Of a stretch of DNA of 64,000 bases, positions 33,796 to 42,999 are shown piece by piece. Every line of letters begins with the position of its first letter. Within the stretch, counting starts at the first letter, position 1. Under the pieces are notes generated by a model. The model did not search any database and had not been told where the DNA came from. It saw only the letters and a list, made by a program, of their open reading frames with translations. This stretch comes from Emydura subglobosa. Its lineage: Eukaryota > Chordata > Testudines > Chelidae. The DNA is taken from contig ML679956.1 of the NCBI GenBank assembly GCA_007922225.1, positions 74,312,095 to 74,376,094 of the forward strand. The letters are read 5' to 3'. A program made the position numbers and the translations under genes.

Positions 33796-34164
33796 TACTT
33801 TGCTTGACCTGTTCAATTTCAGACAAATTGGGATGTCGTGTTGAGAGTTACTGCTCCTATATTAAGTCAGTCATGCCAGCTGAGGTATGCAATCTAGATA
33901 GCTCCAACACCATTTTTTTTTAAAAAAAAAACCCTAAAGTGAACCAGTTTTTTGGGGTCAGAACCCAAATCATTAGAGTGTTGGGTTTTTTTAAATTATT
34001 TTTAAGAAAATGGTTTTGGCAATGTGCATTGCAAATGAATAGTCTCCAGTGAAAGCATGATCATTGTAATCTGAGTCTTGCTACAGTTGGCATCGACTAT
34101 GTGAAGATAAATATAGCGCACCAGGAACATTAAGTAATTAATCTTCGCCGCCTTCTGAAGTAAG
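33796..34164. other. Unannotated stretch
   Basis: AT-rich. A T/A homopolymer junction lies at 33,912-33,931. No gene. Confidence 0.3.
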
Positions 34165-34310
34165 GTAAGTAATTATCATGATCCCTCGATTACAGGTCGG
34201 GAAATTGAGCCAGCAAATTTGAGTGGCCTGCCCACTGCCACAGAGATCTGGGACTGGAATGCACTATCCTCTTGTGCCCACTTCTGTGGGCAGATCCCTA
34301 CACTACCTTT
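34165..34310 (-). repeat. MIR-like SINE
   Basis: GATTACAGGTCGGGAAATTG then AGCCAGCAAATTTGAGTGGC and CTGCCCACTGCCACAGAGAT is a diverged reverse-complement MIR core. Confidence 0.55.
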
Positions 34311-35439
34311 TCTATTGAACTATTGTGTCTGTACTTTGCAGAATGATTGATTTCATGCTGTTTCATTTTGTACCCTTATATCTTGGCTCTTTTCTTGGAA
34401 CTTCTTTCTTACGGCACTGAAAGTGAATGGACCTAGAATGAAAGTGGATCCCATGAGTTGGGAGCAGTACAAGATGTTATTATTTACTAGTAGCTGAAAG
34501 CCAGTGCTGTTGCACAGGTCTGGCAGTCAGGCCAACTAATCCACCATCCGCCATCTCCCTCATACAACCAATGAAACTGCTGCAAGCAAATTAGTTGCAG
34601 AGGAAGGGTGGTGATTGGTTGAGTTACCTCTGATATCACAATGATGTAGGAGTCTGGGCCTGGCATAGACACATGCTTTGCTGTCTCACAGGTGTAATTC
34701 ATAATGGCAAAACGGCAAAGAAATTAAAAATTAGACGCTAGCAGACCACAAATCCCAGTGATGATTGAACCTGGTGATATTCTGAATAAAAAGAGCCCTC
34801 AGCCATGCATGTAGCTATTCCCATCATGTCACACTGACTCAACAGACATTCTAGGCTTCCGAGTAACACAGAGACAGGTGACAGTCCTGGAATCTTTTTA
34901 TATAGACAGTTTGTAGTACAGGAGCACGTAGGAGCCCCAGTCATGGACCAGGATCCTATTGTGCTGGTTCTTTGGGGAAGGGGAAACAACCTGGGAATTG
35001 TGGGTGATTTCCCCTGATTGAGCAGCACGGGAGTCGGCCTGATGGTCATGAGACAGGAGGATCTAGAGCCCACGCTCTTGAAAGATCAGAGCCTTTCCTG
35101 GTGGTGAATGCTCTGTGCTTCGTAGATTTTCAAATCCCTCCTTACAACTCTCCTTTGCCGAGATGCCTACCATTGTGTCTTTTGCTCTTTTCATATAAAA
35201 AACATGAAGAAACCACACGGGCACAACTGGGTCCCAGATAACCACGCTTACTGACTGTACACTAACACGCAAGACCTAGCTTTAGAACCTTGCTGTTCTG
35301 ATTGTTTTCTGGCAGCTTCTCAACATAGAACACGGTGAGCACCACCAGAGACCTCACAACTGTTTAAAGGGACACTCCCCTATTCCTAGACATTGTATTT
35401 TCAAAACACTCGACAATGGCTGAGCTGCTGGTATGATGA
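34311..35439. other. Unannotated stretch
   Basis: No gene is supported. About 35,313-35,400 resembles 10,885-10,965 (both have AGAACAC, then CCAGAG/CTAGAG, CTCACA and GTTTAAAGG/ATTTAAAGG). Confidence 0.3.
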
Positions 35440-35655
35440 ACCCACTGACCATCAATATTGTCTCATTGTTTCTTTGTGCTCCCTGTCTTTCTGTATCCAC
35501 CTGTGTCTTGTCTTCGACTGTAAGCTCTGTAGGACAGGGACTGTCTTGTTTGCCTGTGTATTGTCTAGCATAATGGAGTCCTGATCCATGACTGCACCCC
35601 ATATGTGCCGCTACAATATAAATAATAAATAGTAATAATTAATAATAAATATTGT
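35440..35655 (+). repeat. L2 3' tail with AATAAA-type end
   Basis: TTCGACTGTAAGCTCTGTAG then GACAGGGACTGTCTTGTTTG, GTCCTGATCCATGACTGCAC and a TAATAAATAGTAATAATTAA terminal microsatellite. The order is typical of L2-type 3' ends. Confidence 0.7.
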
Positions 35656-35705
35656 TCAGTAACAGTGCATGAGAAAAGAAAAAGAAAAGAAAGCTCAATC
35701 TAGAT

Positions 35706-35805
35706 TCAGAGGACCAGATCCCTAGCTGGTGTAAACTGTCAAAACACCATTACAGCCTACAGAGCTAAGTTGATTTAAACCGCTAAAAAGCTGGTCTGAT
35801 TTTTC
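35706..35805. repeat. Foldback repeat, CAGCTGGTGTAAAT family
   Basis: GGACCAGATCCCTAGCTGGT begins the copy. The right arm (GATTTAAACCGCTAAAAAGC) is worn. Confidence 0.5.
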
Positions 35806-36317
35806 GCCTTATTGTTGGTTGATACAATTGCTCTATTGGGAACATCTAATCAGCAACGAATTTGTTAGTTCCAACCCAGAGTTTATTATTCATTCATTGA
35901 AACAGCTGGTAGATGTTTGAACTTCCTTCACTTATGGGATGTTGATTGCTATGCGTACAATATGAAAGGGCTCTCAGTAAGTATTTTGTTGCCCGTCCAT
36001 ACACCTTGACACTTGTTCACAAGAACACTAGACAGCTAATTTCATTTTAATGATTTGTAGGCTCTTTCCTTACTCTTAACAGCTTCTCCAGCCTAACACT
36101 GACACTTACCGTGCATTCATAAAACATTCTCACTTAAGTACCATGGCCTAGAGTCCCAACTCCTTCCACTTGCTCTTTACAAATGATAACCTACATTTAG
36201 AATGGAAATGACAGATAATTCATGTTGGGTCAAATGCTGGTGTCATTAGTCCCACTGAGTAACACCTCCTCAGATGGGCCTATGAAAATCAATAGGACCA
36301 TTCATGGAGTAAGTTTC
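35806..36317. other. Unannotated stretch
   Basis: Nothing recognisable is seen. Confidence 0.3.
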
Positions 36318-36570
36318 CGGGCATATCTATATGGAGCAGCAATGCGGGATGTGATTTTTGAAGCACACTCACGTGTTGCATTAATTGGTCTGTGTAGACC
36401 TCACAGATACTTATTTAAAGCTCGATAGTGTACTTCAAAGAAGCACTGTTTCAAACAGCACTAGGGAACTTTTAATGCACACCAGCAGGGTCTATACAGA
36501 CCAGTTAGTGCATGAACTTTAGAAATCACACCCATCTGGTGCACATTGCTGCTCTGTGTAAACAAGCCCT
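36318..36570. mobile_element. Harbinger-like MITE
   Basis: Left end GGGCATATCTATATGGAGCA pairs with right end TGCTCTGTGTAAACAAGCCC, and GCAGCAATG / CATTGCTGC extends the inverted repeat. Internal TTAATTGGTCTGTGTAGACC and GTCTATACAGACCAGTTAGT also pair. It is non-coding. Confidence 0.65.
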
Positions 36571-36573
36571 CAT

Positions 36574-36962
36574 TTACAGATCTTAAAGCCAGAAGGGATC
36601 ATTAGAAATCTGTCTTCCTGCTTATCACAGGCTATTAAATTTCACACAGTTACCCAGATATTGAGCCCAATCACTTGTTTATGGCTAAAGTGTATCTTCT
36701 AGAAAGGCATCCGGGTTTGATTTGAAGATGAGGAATCCACCACTTTCCTTGACAGCTTCTTCCAATGGTTAAACAACCTCCCTATTAAAACTTTGTCCCT
36801 TATTTCTAATTTAAATTTGTCTGGCCTCATCTTCCAGCCACTGGCTGCTGTTCTGCCTTTCTCTGCTCGATTAAAAAGTCCTTGTGAACCCTGTATTTTT
36901 GCCTCATTAAGGTACTTATACACTGTAATCAAGTCACCTCTTAATCTTCTTTTAATAAACTA
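36574..36962 (-). repeat. CR1 LINE 3' fragment, old subfamily
   Basis: CAGATCTTAAAGCCAGAAGG and ATCATTAGAAATCTG mark the 3' end. Further in, the minus strand resembles the CR1 C-terminal region (LEIRDKVLIGRLFNHWKKLS). It directly abuts the MITE at 36,570. Confidence 0.8.
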
Positions 36963-38594
36963 AATAGCTCTATTGATTAAGAGTTCAAAAGGAACATATG
37001 AACATTTAGATGGAACTTTGAACATAACAATACTATTATTTGTGTTTCTCTTTGAAGTTTAAGTAGTAAATATCTGTAAATGCTTGTAAATGACCAGTTA
37101 CCTTGTGCTAATATAACTAGTTACCGGTATGCACAGGACATAGGAGATCATACTTCAGAGTCCCAAGTAATCATCTATTAATTGTTCAAGGAGGCACTTG
37201 CTGTCAAGAAAATATCGGTCAACCTGCATGGATCTATAAAAGATTCTAGTGGACTGATCCTTTTTATCTCAAATCTGTCCAAACTCGGCAGGGAAAGTTT
37301 GGATTGCAAGATTGAGATCCCAGGGGAGAATTTGAACAAGCTCTGCACCTGGACTATTTAGTCTTCATATCTCTGGACTGGATTTCTAACAAAGAAGCTC
37401 TAAACAAGTACTGATGACTTCCAAACTGTTTGGGTAATTCCAGAGACTTTGCAATTTAAGAACTTTGCAACTCAGTTATAATCTCTACTTTGAAACTGAC
37501 CTAAGAGCCAACATCACATACACGTTCAAAGAACTGTGCAAATAATGAATGCAATTAGCTTCTCCTCTTTCTTTGCTATACCAGTGAGCGTTGTCCTTGA
37601 TTCAATCTTCCAGGAAAAACCAAGTTGATCAGACTGGAATTGTTAATGTCAAAACCAAAAGAACAAATGAAAAAAAAAAAAAAAACCAACCCTCTTAAAA
37701 AGCCCCTTAATATATCAAACCTTATTTATGCAGCAGAAACAGAAAAGGAGAGGGGAAAAAAAAGTCACAGACAATATTTTCCCCCCTATGCAGGTCACCT
37801 TCAAAGAAAAAAGAGATTGTTTTCCCAAGCATGTCAATCACATTGTGTAAAAGCAATTTTAAAAAAGGAGAAAAAAAAAAAGCCCATCTTTGTTGAACTG
37901 AGCCAGGGAAGCTATTTCTTCATTTCATCTGCCAAAGCAGTTGGCCAAGGAAGAGGCCTGATCCACCAAAGTCCTTCCCTGATAAATTACACTTGTCCTG
38001 GTAGCTTTAGTATGGAGCTAAGGGGCCAGGTTTCAGGGCTTCCTGACAGCATGGAATGCATGCCTCCTGTTTCTGCCTCTGGTGTATGTTTACACGAAGG
38101 CAAAGGTTTATCCATTCGCCTGAACTTGAGCAGCCAGTAAGAAAAAATAAACAATGTAATAAACAATGTAAAAAATAAACAATGTAAGATTGAAACAGCA
38201 GCAAGGATCAGATAGTGGCATGCCCTAGACAGGGTTGGGAAAGAAGATGCAAGACTTGCTGCTAGCCATTCCTGTGCTCAGCAGAGTCTCCTTCGTCCTA
38301 GCCCTTTCAGAAGTGCAAATAACCCCAAGGGGCAGAGGAAGAGTGCAGAGGAGTGGCCTTTGCACTGATCCTTTCTCTCTGAACAGGCCCATGAAGCTTG
38401 CTGATTGCACTGGGGGATGGCCGGAGGGCTGAACATGTTGCTCCATCCATGCAGAGGGTGTACTTCCCCCTGCATTGCAGAGTGGTCCTGGAGGAAGCGT
38501 AGTTCCCTTTGGAACTGGGTAGCTTGTATTCAAGGTTCTGGTTACAAATGCTGATTGATTTTCCCAGCACTGCTGGAGGTAACCCATGACTCCT
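36963..38594. other. Unannotated stretch with A-rich tracts
   Basis: A-rich runs are at 37,669-37,685 and 37,861-37,880. A 13-bp word AATAAACAATGTA is repeated three times at 38,146-38,188. Overlapping open frames at 38,235-38,711 on both strands have no recognisable domain. Confidence 0.35.
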
Positions 38595-38826
38595 GGTGGT
38601 TTTTCTTAAAGCCCCAGCTCCTGGAATTATGTGATTAGGTGAGAATCTGAATTTCCATTTGTCTCCCCAGGAAGTTTCTAGCCCTCCTGGTTGTGGAGAA
38701 AAACCTGACAATGTGCATTCTACAGGCTCAGAATCTAGAAGGCAAATAGAAAGAATCCCCTAGTTCTTTTTTAATCTCAGGATTTTTAAACCAAACTCAG
38801 GATTTGGGGGGTGGGGGCTGCCTCAT
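38595..38826 (+). mobile_element. hAT-like MITE fragment, same family as 30,905
   Basis: TTTCTTAAAGCCCCAGCTCC, CTCCTGGTTGTGGAGAAAAA, AGGCAAATAGAAAGAATCCC and AATCTCAGGATTTTTAAACC match, in order, the interior of the 30,905-31,226 element. The left terminal repeat is missing. Confidence 0.6.
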
Positions 38827-38839
38827 GAAATGCTTTGGG

Positions 38840-38965
38840 GTGGCGAAACTGAGGTATGCACCCCGATTCATAAATGGAGGCTCTGTAATTGTCCCACGGT
38901 CACACTAACTCTTGGCAGAGCTTGGAGTAGCAGACAGGTTGTCTCTTGACCACCACACCCTTCCT
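38840..38965 (-). repeat. MIR-like SINE remnant
   Basis: GGCGAAACTGAGGTATGCAC, then TTGTCCCACGGTCACACTAA and TTGACCACCACACCC, is a diverged reverse-complement MIR. Confidence 0.4.
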
Positions 38966-39350
38966 TTTCCCAGGGCACTTAATCCCTCTACCTGGAAGCT
39001 ACACTGAGCAGCCTTTGTTTATCTCGGAAAGGGGGGTGCGCCTGGGACAGGTCCCACCGCTGCGCCCCAACCACAAGGCAAAGGAGGACGCACAGGAGCA
39101 GAACCTTGGCTCACCGGCTCAAAGCGACCCCACTTGCGCTTTTCGCGCTGGGGGAACCGTGTCCCCCATTCGGCCGCCCCATGTGTCAGCCGAGCGGGCC
39201 GCCGTTACGTGCCATACCTCACCCGTGGTGAGGGGTTGCTTTAGAGGTGAGCCTGGAAAACCCGGCTCGGAGTCTGCGCCTCTGGCTCAGCTCACCCTAG
39301 AACCACAGGGCTAGATGGGACCACCAGGGTCAGCTAGTGTAGCTCCCAGC
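38966..39350. other. GC-rich stretch upstream of the transposase remnant
   Basis: CpG-rich sequence (CGCTTTTCGCGCTGG, CGAGCGGGCCGCCGTTACGT). The frame upstream of the transposase is open and separated from it only by a TAG at 39,312-39,314, but the encoded sequence is not transposase-like. The Harbinger homology starts near 39,351, so this is probably flanking DNA or a rearranged element end. Confidence 0.35.
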
Positions 39351-39971
39351 TCTGCCATCCCCACCTTGGCACCTGCACACCTGGCACCGGAGTACATTAA
39401 CCGCAAGGGGTACTTTTCCATGGTCCTTCAGGGGCTTGTGGATCACAGGGGTTGTTTTACAGACATCGACGTGGGGCGGCCGGGGAAGGTGCATGACACT
39501 CGTGTACTTCGTAACTCGGGGCTGTTCTCTAAGCTGCAGGCAGGCACTTTCTTCCCTGACCAAAAAATTGACATTGGGGGTGTGGAAATGCCTGTAGTGA
39601 GCCTAGAGGATCCTGCTTACCCCTTGCTCATGAAGCCCTACACCAGTCACTTTGACAGTGACAAGAAGTGCTTTAAGAAGACGTTAAGCAGCAGCAGAAT
39701 GGTTGTAGAATGTGCCTTTGGGCGTTTAAAAGGTAGATGGAGGAGTCTCCTCACTAGGCTGGACATGAGTGAGAAGTACCTCCCTTCTGTGATATCTGCT
39801 TGCTGTGTTCTTCACAATGTGTGTGAAGCTAAGGGGGAAAAGGTTCCCCCAGGGTTAGGATGTGCCAATTATGAACAGCCAGATGCCAGCAGTATGCATA
39901 GAGCTAATCGAGTAGCGATTAGCATTAGGGAAGCTTTGAAAACCAGGTTCTGCAATGAGATACAGGACTGA
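39315..39971 (+). pseudogene. PIF/Harbinger DDE transposase, N-terminally truncated
   Basis: HARBI1-type transposase remnant of 218 codons (family length is roughly 350-400), which would cut and join the element DNA in the nucleus. Homology begins at about residue 15 with APAHLAPEYINRKGYFS and continues with GKVHD (residues 57-61), the second catalytic acid in EDPAYP (D99), and the third in VVECAFGRLKG (E132). The tail LTRLDM...ACCVLHNVCEAKGE is also characteristic. The first catalytic acid, expected in a G-I-D-G-T-type motif just before the present start, is absent. The YPLL-MKPY junction appears short by a few residues. The usual helix-turn-helix N-terminus is missing. The ATG at 39,315 lies in non-homologous sequence. 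It converges with the MYB-like gene at 40,287-41,904. It is inactive as it stands. Confidence 0.88.
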
Positions 39972-40286
39972 TTTATTTTCATATATGTTCTTTGGCTTAG
40001 ATTCCCCCCGCCCCTTTGATAGCTGTGCCCGGCTAATGGCACCAGAATCTGTAAGTTTGTTATTAAACACAATTTTGAAATACAAAAAAACTATTTCTTT
40101 ACAGACAAGTAATGGGAAGCGGGGGGGGGGGGGGGGGCTTCCTGCTCTATCTTCAGGGGTTGGGTGTGAGCTCGCTAGGGTGGAGGACAGCTGGGGCTGC
40201 ATCCTGACGAGTCGAGCATGAGACCTTGTGATTGCAGGAGAGGTGGAGGGCACCATAACAGTGGTTTCTGGAGCATTCTGGAGTGT

Positions 40287-41904
40287 CTACAGCGGCACTG
40301 TGCCCTGCCTCCGCTCCCGACGATCCACAAGATGCCAGAGCACGTCCAACTGCTCCCTCAGGACTTTCAGAACCTCTTCTGAGGTGCTGCGCAAAATCGC
40401 CTGAGTTTCTCTCTGACTCTCTATGGCACTGTGGATATACTGGCTCATGCTCTGTCTCCATGTTCGTTGCTCTGTCTCTGCTGATGTTGCGATGCTCATG
40501 AGGTCAGAAAACATATCTTCTCTGTTTTTTCTTTTTTTTCTCCTAATCAGACTTAGTCTGTTAGCTGCATTTCTTAAGGGTCGGTCCACTGCATAAATGT
40601 CTACAGAATGAAATAGAAAAAACAGGGTACACATATTTAGAATACTGAGTACAGCCATAGAAATGTGACAGTTAGAAAAAGGAGTCAATGGAACATTGTT
40701 TCATAAACAACTTTATGTAATTGACAACATATTTAAATTGTATCTAGCAAATGATGTGATTGTTGCAAGATGATTTGAATGCAACTTTTTGAAACTATGT
40801 ATCGCCCCCCCCATTGCTTCAGGGTGGGGAGAAGGAAAGGGAAGCTATGCAGTCCCATACCTGGCAGTTCAGAATTTGGAAACCAATGAACTAGCTAGTG
40901 GTGGTGTTGATGCAAATTACCTACCTGGGGGGGAGGGGGGGAGGAAGATCCTCCCATGGCTGTTTGCAAGAAGAATTCCTCTTGGGTGTGGCCAGCTGAA
41001 AGTGCCTACGGTATGCCTGGGATGGCTGTGCATTTGAGCCACATGTGTAATGAGTCTCTTAGGGCTCAACGAAAAAATGTTTCTTTGGAGGGGGCCAGAG
41101 AGGGGGCCCAAAACCTAGTCCCAGCAGAAGGGTAATGTAGAGGGACTGAACAACCAATGGTGAAGTATGTATCACCATTGAACTAGCTAAACCCTTACAA
41201 CCATTTGTAAAAAATTGTATAACATTGTTAACTCCTCAGCGGACTTTGCAAGGAAAAAGCCTGGCAGCCCCCTGCCCTTCCCCCCCGCCCCTCCAGCACT
41301 CATGGCTCCGTAGTGGGGGGGGAAGGAAAGGGAAGCTATGCAATGCTACTAGGAAAGAAAACTCACCAGATGTGCCTTCCATGGGATCATCTGTGCTGTC
41401 CTGTGTGCTGGTGGACTGCTCGGGGGTCAAGAGTAACTCCTGTGATTCTAGGAGAAGGGACACTCCGTTCTCATGCTCCCTGCTTTCCAAAATTTCATCC
41501 TCCAAGGATTCATCCTCATTGTTCATGGACTGAGAAGCTGCGGCGGTATCAATGCTCTGTGGGGGCATAGCGGTGGGATCGCCCTCAAGAATAGCATGTA
41601 CCTCATCACAGAAGCTGCATGTTTTGGGAGAGGACCCAGAGCGCCTGTTTGCTTCCCTGGCTTTCTGATAAGACAGTGTCAGTTCCTTGATCTTGCCTCT
41701 GCATTGATAAGCATCCCTTTGGTGTCCTTTCTCCAGCATGCCCTGGAATATCTTCCCATAAATGTCCAGATTCCTTTCGCTGGAGCGTAGCTGGGACAGG
41801 ACCGTCTGCTCACCCCACAGCCCGATCAGGTCCAAAACTTCTGGTCTACTCCATGCTGGAGCGGGTTTAGGCTTTCCTTTAGCCATGCTGAAAACAGTAG
41901 CCAT
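40287..41904 (-). CDS. Harbinger MYB/SANT-like DNA-binding protein, two exons, intact frame
   Basis: Coding joins 41,904-41,367 (exon 1, 538 bp) and 40,600-40,287 (exon 2, 314 bp), with an intron at 40,601-41,366. The donor reads CTG|GTGAGT and the acceptor CTGTAG|ACA. Phase is consistent: one base of exon 1 plus two of exon 2 form an Asp codon, and the total of 852 bp is 283 residues plus stop. Residues about 17-90 form a trihelix/MYB-like domain (W18, W30, LDIYGKIFQGMLEKGHQRDA, CRGKIKELTLSY). Residues 120-180 are Ser/Glu/Asp-rich. Exon 2 gives a basic patch (RRKKRKNRE) and a C-terminal helical region rich in Leu and Glu. In Harbinger elements this protein partners the transposase, binding it and the element ends and helping nuclear entry. 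A minus-strand AATAAA lies at 39,972-39,977. No stop or frameshift was found. Confidence 0.85.
40601..41366 (-). other. Intron of the Harbinger MYB-like gene
   Basis: A 766-bp intron with a GTGAGT donor and a pyrimidine-rich TTTCATTCTGTAG acceptor. A 21-bp word (GAAGGAAAGGGAAGCTATGC plus A on plus) occurs at 40,831-40,851 and again at 41,322-41,342, next to the donor. This suggests a partial duplication of the donor-side intron. Confidence 0.75.
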
Positions 41905-42220
41905 GCAGAGAGGAAGGGGAAAGCTCTCTCCAGGCTGGCAAGGAAATGAACAATCGAATCTTCCCGGGGCTGCTTTGGGGGCGGGTACTGAAACGGGGCA
42001 TGATGGGATACACTCCGGAGGCCCGATTAATGCGCATTAAGTCGGATTGAGTCCACACTTGCACTACTGCAGTAGCTAATGCGCTTCAGGTGCTAATCCT
42101 CTTGGCAGAGGTGGGTTTATTGCTGCCGTGCCTTAACAACGCGCTAGTGTGGAGGCAGTTATTATTAATGCGTATTAAGGGACTTTAATGCGCAGTAAGC
42201 CGCCAGTGTAAACCAGGCCT

Positions 42221-42399
42221 CAGTTTCCCCCGCGGTCAAACCCCGGGGGGGGGGATAATTCTCCTTTTCACGGGGCGGGAGGGAGGCTTAATTAGCTACG
42301 CCCCGAAGTGCTGGTGTGGTTCTTAGGTGGCAGTCCCTGGGAAGGATGGCGGACAGGCAGCTCTCCGGGCAGGGGGTGAGCACTGCGGGGACCGGCTGT
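42221..42399. other. Spacer between Harbinger and CpG island
   Basis: A G11 run lies at 42,245-42,255. GC content rises towards the CpG island. Nothing else is seen. Confidence 0.4.
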
Positions 42400-42680
42400 G
42401 CCCGAAAACTCCCAGGGACTTGAGCATCCCAGCAGCAGGCCTGGGGGGGGGCTGGATGATGGGCTGATCGTCCCCTCCCCGGGTCCCTGCAGCCCCACTT
42501 CGCCTACCCCCAGCCCTTCCCCGGTGCCCGGCCACACCTGCCCGGCCCAGCCTCCTGCCATTGGCCGGCGCGGCGGCGAGCCCCCGCCGGCCCGTCTTGT
42601 CTGCCCGGCGCGGAGCCGCCCCCGCTGGAAGGCGGAGCTGCCAGGGCGGGTCCTGCCTTCCCTTGCAGCCGCCGCGGCGG

Positions 42681-42710
42681 CAGTAGTAGCAGCAGCAGCA
42701 GCAGCAGCAG
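42681..42710 (+). repeat. CAG trinucleotide tract in the 5' leader
   Basis: CAG-TAG-TAG followed by seven CAG units (AGCAGCAGCAGCAGCAGCAG core). It lies about 230 bp before the start codon, so it is probably in the untranslated leader. The interrupting TAG units rule out a polyglutamine reading in that frame. Confidence 0.85.
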
Positions 42711-42942
42711 CGTGTGGCCGGTCCCCTCCATCAGCCGGGGCGCTCGCTGCTGGCTCCCGGCGCCCGCCTCTCTCGCCCCCAGCCGGTGTTAGAGCCGCGC
42801 CCGGTGCTCGACGCCGGGACTCCCGGGAAGGAAGCGCCCGTGCCGGCCCGGGCTCGCTCCTGCAGTTCTCCCGGGCGGACCGACCGACCGGCCGGTGCCA
42901 GCTCCCGGGATCGAGCGGCCCCGTTTCCACGCCCGGCCCGGC

Positions 42943-42999
42943 ATGGAGCCGAGAGCCACCTGCCTTTCGCTGGCCGTCTGCGCCTGTCTCCTGGCCTGG
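42943..42999 (+). CDS. First coding exon, signal peptide, gene not identified
   Basis: An ATG with G at -3 and G at +4 (GGCATGG) starts a 19-codon exon encoding MEPRATCLSLAVCACLLAW. Arg4 is followed by a hydrophobic core, as in a secretory signal peptide. The exon ends TGG|GTGAGT, a strong donor, in phase 0. A short exon holding only a signal peptide is common in secreted and single-pass membrane proteins such as receptors and matrix proteins. Only these residues are available, and I do not recognise the gene. CpG island, CCAAT and GC boxes lie directly upstream. No second exon was found up to the window end, so intron 1 probably exceeds 21 kb. Read-through past the donor stays open for some distance but looks non-coding. 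Confidence 0.65.

Larger units (their letters stand above)
39351..42220. mobile_element. PIF/Harbinger transposon, left-truncated
   Basis: The element holds two convergent genes: a DDE transposase remnant on plus and a two-exon MYB/SANT-like gene on minus. This is the canonical Harbinger pair. The right end is intact in form: CCGCCAGTGTAAACCAGGCC (ending about 42,220), with subterminal TAATGCGCAGTAAG and TTAATGCGCATTAA repeats at 42,028-42,200. No matching left inverted repeat (GGCCTGGTTTACACTGGCGG) was found upstream of the transposase, so the left part is lost or rearranged. A G17 run lies at 40,121-40,137. Confidence 0.8.

Noticed and set aside
37625..38140. 171-codon plus-strand open frame rich in Lys
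   Set aside because: The Lys runs come from poly-A tracts; no domain, and its start is not an ATG.
38235..38711. Overlapping open frames on both strands
   Set aside because: They overlap each other in different phases, partly within a MITE fragment, with no recognisable domain.
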